A stretch of 64,000 nt of DNA from Sinotaia quadrata (lineage: Eukaryota; Mollusca; Gastropoda; Architaenioglossa; Viviparidae): NCBI GenBank assembly GCA_028829895.1, contig CM054180.1:104533635-104597634 (forward strand). The letters are read 5' to 3'. Made by a program: the position numbers and the translations under genes. Positions 14,001-21,948 of this stretch are shown in pieces (the first letter of the stretch is position 1; each line of letters opens with the position of its first letter). Below the pieces are notes generated by a model, which saw only the letters and a list, made by a program, of their open reading frames with translations, was not told the origin of the DNA and made no database searches.

Positions 14001-17000
14001 GTGCAAAAAACAAACTTCAACTGAACCACCACTGGTTAACGCTGTAACCAGAGCAGCGAGTAGTAAAGACAAATCTGTAACTGCACCGATGTCTGCCGCA
14101 CCAGCCGTAGATAAAGCAACAGTTAGCGAGATTAAAATATTACAAGCTGAGGACGAAACACTATACAAGTTACGCAAGCAAGCTGTACTTGTTAGTGACG
14201 TCAACACTGACGATTCGAATAAGAAAGCGTGCATTATTCTGAAAAAGGGTTTATTGTACCGCTATTCGAAAGTGGGAGACGAATTTCGGAAACAATTAGT
14301 CGTTCCACAAACCAAACGAAATGACGTATTACGATTAGGTCATGAGAGTCTTTTTGGTGCACACATGGGTGTACAAAAAACAACTAGTCGTATTACAAGT
14401 GAGTTTTATTGGCCGGACATCACTGCCGATATCCGTAGATTCGTGTTAAGTTGCGACACATGCCAGAGAACACAGTCTAAAAATTCAATCAGACCCGCAC
14501 CGTTAGGAGAGCCTGAACTGATCAGTGAACCCTACAAGCGCGTAGCATTGGATTTGATTGGGCCTATAATACCCACATCAACGAGAGGTAATCGATACGT
14601 GCTGACCACTATTGATTACGCAACAAGATTCGCCGACGCAGTACCATTGAAAAATATTGATACTGAAACTGTCGCCGAAGCCCTTTTCGGTCTTTGGAGT
14701 CGTGTTGGAATTCCTACTGAAATTTTGACGGATCAGGGGAGTCAATTCATAGGCAACGTAATGAAGGAAGTAAATCGTTTACTTTCCATCAAACATCTTA
14801 CTTGCACACCATACCACCCCCAGGCAAATGGTCTGATTGAAAAATACAATGGGACATTAAAAACAGCACTTAAAAAGCTCGCCACTGATAAACCGAAAGA
14901 CTGGGACAGATACATCCCTGCCCTACTATTTGCATATAGGGAGGTGCCACAATCTTCCACCGGGTTTTCACCATTTGAGCTACTTTACGGACGTACTGTA
15001 CGCGGACCGATGATGATTTTGAAGGCACTTTGGACTGATGAAAAGACAGATGACGAAGTTAAGACAACTTATACATACGTCACTGACTTAAGAAACCGTC
15101 TTGAAACTATAGGCAAGATAGCACGGGAAAACTTGACGATAGCTCAGTCTAGACAGGCAGAATATTACAATAAGCACACCAAACCTAGAGAATTTGAAGT
15201 TAATGACAAAGTGTTACTGTTGCTTCCTGAAGCACATAACAAACTTCAGATGAAATGGAAGGGGCCCTTTGTAGTTACCGCCAAGCTAGGGGGACTGAAC
15301 TATAAGGTGCAGACAGGAAAGAGAGAGAAAATCTTTCATGTTAACCTACTCAAAAAGTACATAAGCCGTGAGGATCAAACCACTCAAGCTGATTTTGTCG
15401 TAGCGACGATAGTTACAGAAGACGAGGGGGATACTGATTGCGTCACTGGTACTTTACCAAACTGTCCTCTACAGACGGACGAAACTGTCAAAGACGTTAG
15501 GGTAAATGAAGCCTTGACAGAAAGACAGAAAAAAGAAGTGAATGAATTGCTTAATGAGTTCTCATCTACTCTGACAGACAAACCAGGGTTGACAGACTTA
15601 ATAGAATTTTCACTGAAGCTGACTGACAACAAACCGATACGTTTGAAGCCGTATCCGTTGCCACACGCTAAGATAGATGACGTTAGACGTGAGATTAAGA
15701 CTATGCTAGATCTAGGGGTCATAGAGAAGACTGACAGTGCCTACGGATCACCCATCGTGTTGATTAAAAAACGTGATAACTCGTTCCGTTTTTGCGTAGA
15801 CTACCGCAAACTCAATCAAGTGACAGAGTTTTGTGCCGAGCCTCTCCCTGATCCGGATCTCATCTTCACTAAGCTAGCTAACGCTCATTACTATACCAAA
15901 ATAGATTTGTCACGCGGTTTTTGGCAAATCAAGGTCAAGGACACTGATCGACACATACTAGCTTTCACTACACCAGTAGGAAACTACACATGGAAAGTTA
16001 TGCCTTTCGGAGTTTCAAACGCTCCAAGCATTTTTTCTAAAATGATGCGGTCATTGTTAGAACCACTGTACGGACGCGGAGTTGAGAACTTCATGGATGA
16101 TTTAATTCTAGGCACCCAGACATGGGAGGAGCACTTAACACTCTTACGAGATGTGCTAGCCAGATTAAAGCAAGCCAACCTCACTGCCCGCCCTACGAAG
16201 TGTGAAATAGCACAATTCTCCTTAGACTTCTTGGGACACAAGTTGAGTCATGGAACTATGTCGCCAAGTGAAGCTAAGATAGCACAACTTAAGGACACTT
16301 CACAACCGCTAACAAAAACACAAGTTAGAAGTTTTCTTGGTCTTGCTAACTACTACAGAAAATTCGTACCAGATTTTAGTGCCATTGCATGTCCTCTGAC
16401 TGACTTGACACGTAAGAATATGCCTACAAAAGTAGTGTGGACTGATGCATGCCAAAACGCTTTTGACACACTGAAATCTAGACTGACTTCAGATTTAGTT
16501 GTTAAACTGCCAGATCTGACAAAACCATTCTTGTTAAGGACTGATGCTAGCAACACAGGATTAGGAGCAGTGTTATTACAAGAACACAATGACACCAAAC
16601 ACCCAGTTGCATATGCAAGCCGTAAACTCACAACTACTGAACAGAAATATTCCACCAGTGAAAAGGAATGTCTTGCAATAGTTTGGGCCATAAAAAAGTT
16701 CGAAAACTATTTGTACGGAAAAACCTTTGTCATTGAGTGCGATCACCAGCCGTTGGCCTTTCTCGGACAGGCGCAATTACGAACAGCCGTTTAATGCATT
16801 GGTCTTTGTTTCTGACACAGTATGACGCAAATATTCATTACATCAAAGGGTCTTTGAATGTTGGCGCAGATTACATGAGTCGTGCTTGATGCCATCAAGT
16901 GCCGGTACTGATAGAATGTTGTTTAATCAATTAACTGAACCCTACGGATTCCTTCCTGTAAATATGAAATATAGTTGCACACTTTATTTCTAGGAATGTC

Positions 17001-19224
17001 GAAATTTTTTTTGTGTAAATTTTTCTTCATTGTGGACTTCTACATTTTATCATACATAATTTGTAGGAGGCATTTTATCTTTGGCAAGATAAACGCCTCA
17101 AAAGCAAGGGGGTGTCACAGTCTGATAAAATTGTCCGACTTCGTGACCCACTTGCCTTGTTTACTTCAAATTCGAATATTTGAAACCCTTGGCCCTTTGT
17201 TCCAAGCTTCCTTTTTCTAGGTGCTTCTAGAACAGGTCAAGATGTTATGTAACTTTAGGACCATTGTCCAGTTCTCGAACCAACCACATGCTTTGCGAAC
17301 AGTCACGTGATACGCAATATACCTTTCTATATATGTACCCACACGCTTCCGCTCCCTCACTTCGAGCACATTTTAGCTAATTCCATCAGCTTACTCGGGT
17401 CGTGAGAGGCAGCCGGCGCCATAGAGAATCAAGGTACCCTTCGACTTCTCTCAAAGGTATCATTTTATTTAATAGTATTTGCCTATGTATTGTTTAAGTA
17501 TGTATTTGTGCTATGTATTATATGATTTCCATATACACTTGAGCATGGTTCAGAGAAATAGCTGAAAACCTATATGTTACGGAATATAAATTTATTGTAA
17601 CCATTTTTCCATTTCTGTACTTTAATTTATATTGTTTTAATTCACTAAGAGCCAGAATGCTGCGCTCGATATGAATTCTTCATGTAATTCAATTATTGCG
17701 TGTAATTTTAATTGTAAATTGTGAAGCGCTCTGTCGGTTTGAATTACCTCTTGTATGAACATTAATTTAACGTTGTATCTATTTTATTGCTTCATACGTC
17801 ATGACTGTTAAATGGAACACATGTGAGACGATTATATTTTTTCTAAATCTAATTGTAAGCGACGCGAGGTCGAAACTCTTTGTTCAGCGCATTTAATTGA
17901 GCCATGCCTAAGTAGGACCTGTTAGGTTGAGAATTATATCCAAACACGTTGCATCCACAGGTCGGCTCATGGTTCATGTTTCACCATGCCTCACCTGCAT
18001 TAGCTTATTGGTGTAAGCGTGTCGAAATCCACTCTGAGGGCCATGCTGCAAAAATTCCAGTTCCTAGCCACTAACAAAGGGACATCATTCCTTATGCACC
18101 ACGTGTGTCGTTAAAGGGGGACTGAGGGAACGAATCAGCATGACTGAGTGTTGAGACCAAGGATACAAGAATAGAGCTAAGTGCAAAATCAAGTGTACAG
18201 ATCTCAAAGGAACACTTTTCTGGCAATTTAGATTGACAAAAATCAGGCATAGGCGCGTAAAGACAGAGTGAAGACTATTCGCGTTGCATTCGATTTATTG
18301 TTAATTTGTTAAACTTTATTAAATCTTATTTTCTTTGTTAATACCTCTTAGTAGTTGATTTCTATGCACAATAGACCAATTAGATTAATTCTTAGATTTG
18401 AATGGGGGCGGATGAGCGGAAAGATTGATGACGAGTGCATATTAATTTAGAGGGATTTAACTGTTTTCAAATCTAGCTAAAAGTTCGCAGTTTATTAGTC
18501 TGTAAATTTGTCGTCTGAACTACAAGACGCACTTTTAATTAGTCAGATAATAAATTGAGCAACCAGTCTGCGTAGAATATGAGAGGAAGAATTAATTATA
18601 TTTAAAGTCTTTTAATTATTCTAAGCAGGGTCTTTAAATAAATACTGGAAACGTAACATTTATACGCGTGTAGCATTCATAATCATGACCGTGTAACATC
18701 GTAAAAGTTCGCTAGAGGCTACGACACTGATGTAGTTATTGGAGTTATGTTCATATGAGCGAAACTATGAGTGAAGCTGTACGGCTATTGGTTTTAGGGC
18801 CCACTTATCTCAGGATGCACCTGACATTACTGTCTTGGGTCTTAATGGGTTGTAGCAGCAGTGACACTCATGTTCCGTTGAACCGTGGTCTCTGCCATGT
18901 AGCTCATTCTGCTCTGGCGTTGCTTCATGGGTCGGCACTCTTCGAGAGGAAACATCAGAAATAAAGCACAGATCTGACAGTAAATGCACATGGGTTTAAG
19001 AGTCTGTCCACATGAGTTCCATGACAGAACACTCTTACGTACATGGTCATCACATAGTCTAATATCGTAAGTGGAATGTATAGCAATAGGAAAATAGGGT
19101 TAAGGTTAAGATAAAACATGGATATAATAGTTAGTTATACAAACAAACCACATACCTTCTGCAGTTATAATCACAGAGGATGGGTTCCTGCTGTTTGAGT
19201 AACCGGCAGTAAGGGCAGTAACTG
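1585..19224 (-). CDS. Putative nuclease/SF1-helicase-like protein, split gene, 5' end not found
   Basis: Seven exons can be assembled on the minus strand: 19224-19156 (less certain), 9682-9445, 7400-6852, 5173-4974, 4478-4011, 2739-2390 and 2051-1585. All introns are GT-AG and the codon phase agrees at every junction, giving roughly 780 codons. In order the protein shows a Cys-rich segment, a conserved-looking N-terminal region, a NERD-like PD-(D/E)XK nuclease motif (D-x13-E-x-K), Walker A GPPGTGKT, a Walker B-like LADEVDE, and C-terminal segments resembling UvrD-type motifs V (KGLERKVVVV) and VI (LTVSRCTSQLVVI). Fusions of NERD nucleases to SF1 helicases are known in bacteria, some of them in defence systems. 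A role in nucleic-acid processing or antiviral defence is inference only. There is no signal peptide in the visible part, so an intracellular location is likely. An LTR retrotransposon lies antisense in the intron at 9683-19155. Confidence 0.8.
2075..2371. repeat. Minisatellite, about 50-bp unit, 6 copies
   Basis: Units share GAGTAGTTACATCGCAAACG and AAAACAGTTATGAAG with few differences. It occupies nearly all of the last intron of the helicase-like gene. Confidence 0.9.
2390..2739 (-). CDS. Helicase-like gene exon, central region
   Basis: It runs from acceptor CTCTTACAG to donor ACAG|GTACGT. The first base completes a Glu codon with the preceding exon and one base remains for the next. Visible are LVPDVHLWAASM just after the Walker B region, ALRSPPIIVKEV (possibly a helicase motif IV-like strand) and a CxxC pair (DDCEQCG). 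Confidence 0.85.
3323..3775. repeat. Minisatellite, about 60-67-bp unit, 7 diverged copies
   Basis: Units carry GTGTTCCACATGCCTTCAGG and GCAAAGCTAGCAA. It lies in the intron between the 4011-4478 and 2390-2739 exons. Open frames in this area on the minus strand are by-products of the array. Confidence 0.8.
4011..4478 (-). CDS. Helicase-like gene exon with Walker A and B
   Basis: Acceptor TTCACAG; donor GAAGA|GTAAGT is a near-consensus match. The exon begins FCGPATLVDVYC, then NPRVYLTGPPGTGKTLMLY (P-loop, GxxxxGKT) and, near its 3' end, GKLFILADEVDEE (hydrophobic strand followed by an acidic DE, the Walker B position). This is the ATPase core and the best evidence that the gene encodes a P-loop NTPase. 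Confidence 0.92.
4974..5173 (-). CDS. Helicase-like gene exon between nuclease and ATPase
   Basis: Acceptor GTGTTTTAG, donor CTCG|GTAAAA. It enters in phase 0 and leaves two bases that form an Arg codon with the next exon. It reads as a compact segment with ALCSCLGVTTTEEAV and LCQWWEHQFGRVQ. No domain is recognised; it links the nuclease-like and P-loop regions. Confidence 0.8.
5174..6851. other. Intron of the helicase-like gene
   Basis: AT-rich intronic sequence with no convincing exon on either strand. A roughly 90-bp segment at about 5182-5340 is imperfectly duplicated (shared GAAAACGTAAGACCGTGCTT). Confidence 0.6.
6852..7400 (-). CDS. Helicase-like gene exon with NERD-like nuclease motif
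   Basis: Acceptor TTTATTTGTAG, donor GGACAG|GTGATG, in phase 0 at both ends (183 codons). The centre reads FDVLLLNRQYGLITGEIK. The spacing D-x13-E-x-K, with a hydrophobic strand before ExK, matches the core of the PD-(D/E)XK/NERD (nuclease-related domain) fold. The segment before it, LRGLRTLADKLGEVMVVV, is probably helical. The catalytic assignment is inference from a short motif. Confidence 0.88.
7628..8042. repeat. Minisatellite, about 41-43-bp unit, about 10 copies
   Basis: Units carry AAGGAATGACTTAGGCCTA and AATAACAATGA. It lies in the intron between exons 9445-9682 and 6852-7400. Confidence 0.9.
8074..8325. repeat. Minisatellite, 50-bp unit, 5 copies
   Basis: Units carry GAACTTTCATATTGTACTGG and CAGTTCTTGTAGACTGA. 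It sits about 30 bp from the preceding 41-bp array but is unrelated to it. Confidence 0.9.
8397..9335. repeat. Long imperfect AGT/AGC trinucleotide tract
   Basis: About 940 bp of interrupted AGT, AAT and AGC triplets. The open frames it creates, rich in Ser/Asn or Ile/Val, are low-complexity artefacts. It is intronic to the helicase-like gene. Confidence 0.85.
9445..9682 (-). CDS. Helicase-like gene exon, N-terminal region
   Basis: Acceptor ATTATTTTCCTCAG, with one base completing an upstream codon. The exon reads NHSVLTLLWRSLL, then MTTWLQRIHEWFP and YFLPPVHFNRVPYDYQ. The donor is chosen as GGAGCT|GTACGT because it gives phase 0, which the next exon needs. The in-frame sequence past 9445 is read-through. 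No domain is recognised. Confidence 0.75.
10320..10324. other. Target-site duplication TTTAT, left copy
   Basis: TTTAT immediately precedes the 5' LTR and recurs immediately after the 3' LTR (18659-18663). A 5-bp duplication is typical of Gypsy-type integrases. Confidence 0.9.
10325..11870 (+). repeat. 5' LTR (1546 bp)
   Basis: It begins TGTCACAGTCTG and ends AAACGTAACA. It has the same length as the 3' LTR, and I found no difference when reading the two side by side. AATAAA occurs at 11761-11766 and again 16 nt before the end. Confidence 0.97.
10540..10548 (+). promoter_or_regulatory. Candidate TATA box in the LTR
   Basis: CTATATATG lies about 215 bp into the LTR, after a GTCACGTGA E-box-like palindrome at about 10515. 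It would place transcription start near 10570. It is repeated in the 3' LTR at about 17328. Confidence 0.4.
11873..11890 (+). other. Primer binding site, tRNA-Pro type
   Basis: TGGGGGCTCGTCCGGGAT starts two bases after the LTR end. It is the 18-nt complement of the 3' end of tRNA-Pro, the primer also used by gammaretroviruses such as murine leukaemia virus. The complete match supports a functional minus-strand priming site. Confidence 0.9.
11891..12489 (+). other. Retrotransposon leader between primer binding site and gag
   Basis: About 600 nt with no long frame. A packaging signal or internal translation control may reside here, but none can be identified by eye. Confidence 0.6.
12490..16794 (+). 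CDS. Gag-Pol polyprotein with order Gag-PR-INT-RT-RNase H
   Basis: A single 1434-residue frame, so Gag and Pol are not separated by a frameshift. Residues about 20-130 form a charged Ala/Glu/Lys/Arg helix with internal repeats (KRIAADAEAKR-like), probably a coiled coil. A Gag core follows, then a CCHC zinc knuckle at C380, C383, H388, C393. Protease has LLDTG with D431. Integrase has an HHCC zinc domain (H618, H625, C655, C658) and DDE residues D688, D748, E784 with the classic 35-residue spacing, then a GPF module near 925 and FHVNLLKKY. RT has D1139 and FMDD at 1201-1204. RNase H has TDAS with D1352 and IECDH with D1418. The frame stops at 16794, before the usual RNase H end; a matching tail lies in another frame to 16889. 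The ATG follows a 600-nt leader. Confidence 0.96.
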   Translation: MDRKQVIEDLKEAGIMIGYQGDELTSYIKTELEKAEKAEKERVEKADKERQEIEREERIANRELKKLEAEKLAETEAKRIAADAEAKRLEAERLADIETKRIAADTEAKRIAADAEIKRLEWEVKKLEVTNPNRDRRSSGDSRSSDGNNHSRIENIIPKINMVPFDENKDQIDAYLKTFEKLARATSIPAEHWAINLSGLLQGTAKNEFNKLSDSESDNYDTVKAALLKRYRLTADTYRRKFKQATKASSETHAQYIRRVADLFQRWIDLAETPQTYAGLRDEMVKDHILGSYKSDLLIHLAIREKSTLEEIGNAADRFDDAHSQFSNAHANNKSRPNEPQTRKDKKNDGKAPNERDDKTSKPDTKNKSDKQKDKKNLACYTCGDSGHFSRTCPEKKTAKVYAVESHTPKTEKSNRTPVQANGHDTIALLDTGCELDAIVNASLVNRTDYTGETISVTFANGEQDILPVAEVSIVSDFVEGTVKAAVMENSPHDVILGCKYVLPCKKQTSTEPPLVNAVTRAASSKDKSVTAPMSAAPAVDKATVSEIKILQAEDETLYKLRKQAVLVSDVNTDDSNKKACIILKKGLLYRYSKVGDEFRKQLVVPQTKRNDVLRLGHESLFGAHMGVQKTTSRITSEFYWPDITADIRRFVLSCDTCQRTQSKNSIRPAPLGEPELISEPYKRVALDLIGPIIPTSTRGNRYVLTTIDYATRFADAVPLKNIDTETVAEALFGLWSRVGIPTEILTDQGSQFIGNVMKEVNRLLSIKHLTCTPYHPQANGLIEKYNGTLKTALKKLATDKPKDWDRYIPALLFAYREVPQSSTGFSPFELLYGRTVRGPMMILKALWTDEKTDDEVKTTYTYVTDLRNRLETIGKIARENLTIAQSRQAEYYNKHTKPREFEVNDKVLLLLPEAHNKLQMKWKGPFVVTAKLGGLNYKVQTGKREKIFHVNLLKKYISREDQTTQADFVVATIVTEDEGDTDCVTGTLPNCPLQTDETVKDVRVNEALTERQKKEVNELLNEFSSTLTDKPGLTDLIEFSLKLTDNKPIRLKPYPLPHAKIDDVRREIKTMLDLGVIEKTDSAYGSPIVLIKKRDNSFRFCVDYRKLNQVTEFCAEPLPDPDLIFTKLANAHYYTKIDLSRGFWQIKVKDTDRHILAFTTPVGNYTWKVMPFGVSNAPSIFSKMMRSLLEPLYGRGVENFMDDLILGTQTWEEHLTLLRDVLARLKQANLTARPTKCEIAQFSLDFLGHKLSHGTMSPSEAKIAQLKDTSQPLTKTQVRSFLGLANYYRKFVPDFSAIACPLTDLTRKNMPTKVVWTDACQNAFDTLKSRLTSDLVVKLPDLTKPFLLRTDASNTGLGAVLLQEHNDTKHPVAYASRKLTTTEQKYSTSEKECLAIVWAIKKFENYLYGKTFVIECDHQPLAFLGQAQLRTAV
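16787..16889 (+). pseudogene. Frame-displaced C-terminal end of RNase H
   Basis: Directly after the stop-containing stretch, the frame one base back carries the typical Gypsy ending (SLFLTQYDANIHYIKG, then VGADYMSR) with a stop at 16887-16889. A single-base loss near 16786 explains it. Either this copy is recently broken or the assembly has an indel error. Confidence 0.85.
17100..17112 (+). other. Polypurine tract
   Basis: AAAAGCAAGGGGG ends at the first base before the 3' LTR, the expected site for the plus-strand primer. One pyrimidine interrupts it. Confidence 0.85.
17113..18658 (+). repeat. 3' LTR (1546 bp)
   Basis: It matches the 5' LTR in length and, by eye, throughout. It begins TGTCACAGTCTG and ends AAACGTAACA, followed by the TTTAT target duplication. 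Confidence 0.97.
18659..18663. other. Target-site duplication TTTAT, right copy
   Basis: TTTAT follows the 3' LTR, identical to 10320-10324. Confidence 0.9.
19156..19224 (-). CDS. Candidate upstream Cys-rich exon of the helicase-like gene
   Basis: A 69-bp minus-strand exon with a strong donor (CAGAAG|GTATGT) and a weak acceptor (GCATAG|C). It reads YCPYCRLLKQQ, then ILCDYNCRR: CxxC followed by CxxxC, like a small zinc-binding element. It leaves two bases, exactly what the exon at 9682 needs, and the join gives CRR followed by NHSV. The short length and weak acceptor keep confidence moderate. If correct, the retrotransposon lies in the intron between them. Confidence 0.5.
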
Positions 19225-19556
19225 CTATGCAGTATGATTATAGTTTATGAGCGCTGGGAGAGACAACACATTTTACTTCCAAGGTCAAGTTGCGTGCTCT
19301 GCGGACTATATGGTAGGTGGTTTTTTTTAAATTGCTCAGAGGAAGATTGCAATTATCTGACGATATCTCATTTTAAAGTACTGCTTTGTGTTCTTATGTC
19401 TTTTTTTATATTTCCTACAAGTATCTCTTTTGAGTCATATAACCTGTAGAGAGAGGGGTGGGGGACGAAAAACCTAGCTATTCAGAGATAACTCTAGAAA
19501 ATATACCCTAAGTCAGTAGGAATAGTAATATGTATGCATGTAAATATGTGTGCGTA

Positions 19557-19664
19557 GATAGATAGATGGATGGATGGATGGATAGACAGATAGACAGACA
19601 GACAGACAGATAGATAGATAGATGGATGGATGGATGGATAGATAGATAGATAGATAGATAGATA
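19557..19664. repeat. GATA/GATG/GACA microsatellite
   Basis: Interspersed tetranucleotides GATA, GATG and GACA. On the minus strand they translate as Tyr/Leu/Ser/Ile repeats, which are not a protein. Confidence 0.95.
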
Positions 19665-19921
19665 GTTACCATAAAGGCTTGCCGTAGTTATTCTACTAAA
19701 ATTAATGACTGTTTGTATTTTGTTATATTTACTAATCTCTGTACAAGTACCTACTTTTATCAATCAGCATTAATGTGGATTTAATAAACTTGGAACCCCA
19801 ATGTTATTCTCAGTCGGGGGGAGGGGGAGGAATCACTTAATGACATTTTGTAGCCATACTTTCACCTTACTCTATAAATAGTCTACATCTAAATTCTAAA
19901 ACCTATCTCTAGGACGGTTGA

Positions 19922-19922
<1 letters not shown>

Positions 19923-19963
<41 letters not shown>
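19923..19963. repeat. CA microsatellite
   Basis: About 20 uninterrupted CA dinucleotides. Confidence 0.95.
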
Positions 19964-19966
<3 letters not shown>

Positions 19967-20402
19967 CTAAAGAGTGGCCTAATTAGTATTTTAACCCTGT
20001 TCAAACGGACCGTTCAGATCATGGTCGACAGCGCACAACGAATGCTTTACTTGAATTACCTTTAACAGGCAGACCCGCGTCAATGGACCGTAAATGCAAA
20101 ACATGGACTCCTGGGCTCCAATAGAAGCATAAATCGCATTAGCTATTATCATTACTGGACAAGGCAATAAGAAAGAAAATAAAATGGTTTATCAAATATG
20201 GATTTTAATTCCTAACCAGCTGCTAACAGAACTTTCACAATGAATACGAAATTGTTCGTGAGTTCTTATACATTGGCATCGAATTATAGTCTGTTAGAAT
20301 CTCTCGAACTTTCCTATAAACTTTGAAATCAATATACCGTGTGTTTATAGAGTCTTTGCTTTTCAGTAGATATCAAAGTCACACAAGTTATTTGGTTGAA
20401 CA

Positions 20403-20515
20403 CTACAGTTTATGTTTGTGGAAAACAGAGTAAGAAAAATCATAGAGAAAGTACAACAATATACAGTTTATGTTTGTGGAAAACAGAGTAAGAAAAATCA
20501 TAGAGAAAGTACAAG
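20403..20515. repeat. Direct duplication, about 57 bp
   Basis: Two adjacent copies containing CAGTTTATGTTTGTGGAAAA and ATCATAGAGAAAGTACAA. Confidence 0.9.
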
Positions 20516-20867
20516 GATAAAATAATTTTAGAATGATTCACCTGATTGAACAGTAGTGCTTGGTTGAGTTATCAGCCCTTGGCATTTCGTGGTGTGCGAT
20601 GCAAGACCGTTTCCTGGATGACACGTGACCGTAAAGAAGTAGTGGACATGGTTGAAGTTTACCCCCACAAAAGTTGGCCTACTTGCTTCAAAGTCTTTGA
20701 CTGAAGTTTTATCACTGCTGCATGTTGGTCAACCCAGACTGCAAAATGTTCATGTTTAGTCTGTGACGCAAATGCAGACAAGTGTGTAGATTACCACTTT
20801 ATAGTTTAGGTAGCTGGAGTGGCAAAGATAGTCTTTAGTCAGTAGTCATCAGAAGAACTGGCTGGAC

Positions 20868-21215
20868 AAACAAGCTTCTCCTCTTTTTGTCTTGAGCACT
20901 ATTTGAATATATAAATATTTTCCATGTATCAGTTCATGTGTAGGAAATCATTTGATTTCTCTCCCTTTCACCTCTCTCTCATATTCATCCACACACATAG
21001 TATTTATAAATCATCATAAATTTTGGTCACAACAAATAGACAAACAAGCTTTTCCTCTTTTTGGCTTGAGCACTATTTGAATATATAATTATTTTCCAGG
21101 TATCAGTCCATTGTAGGAAATCATTTGATTTCTCTCCCTTTCATCTCTCTCTCATATTCATCCACACACATAGTATTTATAAATCATCATACATTTTGGT
21201 CACAACAAATAGACA
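20868..21215. repeat. Direct duplication, about 175 bp
   Basis: Two tandem copies beginning GACAAACAAGCTT and containing GGAAATCATTTGATTTCTCT, with scattered substitutions. Confidence 0.9.
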
Positions 21216-21886
21216 TCAATATATATAATTATTACATTGAAAATGATAGAGAAATCAAAATGTGCATAAACTGATATATTTCTCAATCACAACAAATAGG
21301 TGAAAATAAATTCAATCATGACATTACTAAAGAATGCAATGAAAATCATAGTATCCACAACCAATGCATTTTTCGGCCACAACAAACAGGCAGAAATATA
21401 CAATTGCTACATTAGTCAAATTGCAAGAAAATACAATTAAAATCTTTTGCATGGCTGAAATGAGAATGATTATATAAACTAGATACACAATTTTGTCAGG
21501 GGAAATTTCCTGAAATGAAAATACAATTATTTGACTTAACAGCATTTTAGTTTTTATAGTTTCTAATATCACAAAATAATAAGTATTCTAACACTGTGCG
21601 CTGACCGAATCAAGACAACAAAATTCGGGACAAGCTTTCACGACAAGAGATTTGTTCACAATTTTGACTGGACTTATATACAGGTGTGCAAGAAAAAAAT
21701 AACGAGTTTAACGAGCTGTCATAGGAATTTCGAGGCATGTTCTATTTTTGGATATGAAAGTTGGGAGATCTTTTGTTCACGTAGACGGATAAATCATTCA
21801 TGTTAGCCATCTTGGACATCTCTGTTTTAATTTCTATTTATGAAACTGCGCGATATGACTCCTGGTGATTACTGATGCATGACTAA

Positions 21887-21891
<5 letters not shown>

Positions 21892-21945
<54 letters not shown>
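21892..21945. repeat. CA microsatellite
   Basis: About 27 CA dinucleotides. Confidence 0.95.

Positions 21946-21948
<3 letters not shown>

Larger units (their letters stand above)
10325..18658 (+). mobile_element. Near-complete Gmr1-like Ty3/Gypsy LTR retrotransposon
   Basis: The element is 8334 bp: LTR 10325-11870, primer binding site 11873-11890, leader, gag-pol 12490-16794 (tail to 16889 in another frame), polypurine tract to 17112, and LTR 17113-18658. The LTRs begin TGTCAC and end GTAACA. The pol order is protease, integrase, RT, RNase H. In most Ty3/Gypsy elements integrase is last; integrase before RT defines the Gmr1-like lineage, first described from cod and other deuterostomes. No env-like frame lies between pol and the 3' LTR. 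It is inserted antisense to the helicase-like gene, in an intron. Matching LTRs by eye suggest a very recent insertion. Confidence 0.96.

Noticed and set aside
10325..18658. Endogenous retrovirus, suggested by the tRNA-Pro primer site
   Set aside because: No env frame between pol and the 3' LTR, and RT, RNase H and integrase are of Gypsy type; the primer site alone is not diagnostic.
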